Source: Bradyrhizobium sp. (GTDB lineage: Bacteria; Pseudomonadota; Alphaproteobacteria; Rhizobiales; Xanthobacteraceae). From it: a stretch of DNA of 5,065 nt. The number at the start of each line of letters is the position of its first letter. Position 1 is the first letter of the stretch. Location of the stretch: positions 1-5,065 of the forward strand of contig JAICIT010000252.1 in NCBI GenBank assembly GCA_025960445.1. Direction: 5' to 3'. Positions 5,007-5,065 of the stretch are shown in pieces. The notes below the pieces were generated by a model. It saw only the letters and a list, made by a program, of their open reading frames with translations. It had not been told where the DNA came from and did not search any database. The position numbers were made by a program, and so were the translations under genes.

Positions 5007-5065
5007 GCATCGATCTTGGCGAGCGCTGGCTTGTCGCTTCCGATTATCGGCCAACTACTAGGCCA
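5007..5065 (+). pseudogene. Tyrosine recombinase (phage-type integrase) C-terminal fragment, cut by the window edge
   Basis: Translated from 5007, the sequence reads ASILASAGLSLPIIGQLLG, with CA as the first two bases of the next codon (His or Gln). This matches the stretch between the HxxR box and the LLGH box of phage-type tyrosine recombinases, where typical members read RHS(F/Y)AS, then a Gly-Leu-Ser-Leu-Pro turn and IGxLLGH. Those enzymes cut and rejoin DNA at attachment sites. The frame has TAG directly upstream (5004-5006), and no LRH box is visible before it, so no complete integrase can start here. TAG differs by one base from the TAC Tyr codon expected at this position, and the codon before it is AGC (Ser), as in RHSY. 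Further upstream the match is lost. I read it as a 3' remnant. The rest, including the catalytic Tyr, would lie beyond the window. Confidence 0.6.

Noticed and set aside
4497..5010. Two minus-strand frames opposite the H-NS gene
   Set aside because: Both are antisense to a clear family member and show no domain of their own.
4979..5065. ATG overlapping the H-NS stop codon (ATGA) with a frame open to the window end
   Set aside because: The overlap looks like a coupled gene start, but the 29 residues are unfamiliar and the site is poorly placed for a ribosome. The +1 frame over the same bases gives a specific tyrosine-recombinase motif, which is the better explanation.
1..5065. tRNA, rRNA, CRISPR array or complete insertion sequence
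   Set aside because: No cloverleaf-like sequence, rRNA signature, regularly spaced repeats or complete transposase with terminal repeats was seen on reading either strand.

Overview
The window looks like chromosome or island DNA of an alphaproteobacterium close to Bradyrhizobium, Rhodopseudomonas or Afipia (Rhizobiales). The evidence is the combination of protein types: a Val/Pro/Arg-rich exported protein, an NhaD-type antiporter, a low-affinity-iron-permease-family membrane protein, a Lys/Ala-rich basic protein, a small Cys-containing exported protein and a rhizobial-style H-NS protein. No species marker is present, so this is an inference. Base composition is uneven by eye: a 60-base sample inside the antiporter gene is 65% G+C, and samples from the gaps are near 50%.

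Layout. Bases 1-879 hold no convincing gene. One frame is open from the left edge to a TAA at 322-324, just before a good intrinsic terminator at 331-364. Bases 880-1305 (+) encode a small exported low-complexity protein. It converges on nhaD (1502-2779, -), and two long hairpins lie in the gap between them. nhaD uses a TTG start with a clear ribosome binding site. Upstream of it, in the same direction, are a possible broken small reading frame (2790-2981) and the iron-permease-family gene (2981-3466, -), which best fits a GTG start behind a near-match to an EcfG-type general-stress promoter. Bases 3467-3780 hold no supported gene. A 114-residue protein with a histone-H1-like tail (3781-4125, -) and a small exported Cys protein (4272-4541, +) diverge from a control region containing a 16-base dyad. 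An H-NS-family gene (4668-4982, +) follows.

The last 59 bases read as the C-terminal part of a tyrosine recombinase (ASILASAGLSLPIIGQLLG). It has a stop codon directly before it and no upstream catalytic part, so the window probably runs into a decayed mobile-element edge.

Functionally this is a loose set of cell-envelope, ion-transport and nucleoid-type genes rather than one operon. The signals most worth checking are the recombinase remnant, the altered DNA-binding core of the H-NS protein (RGL where the family has Q/R-G-R), the basic-tail protein and the possible stress promoter. I saw no coherent new multi-gene system.
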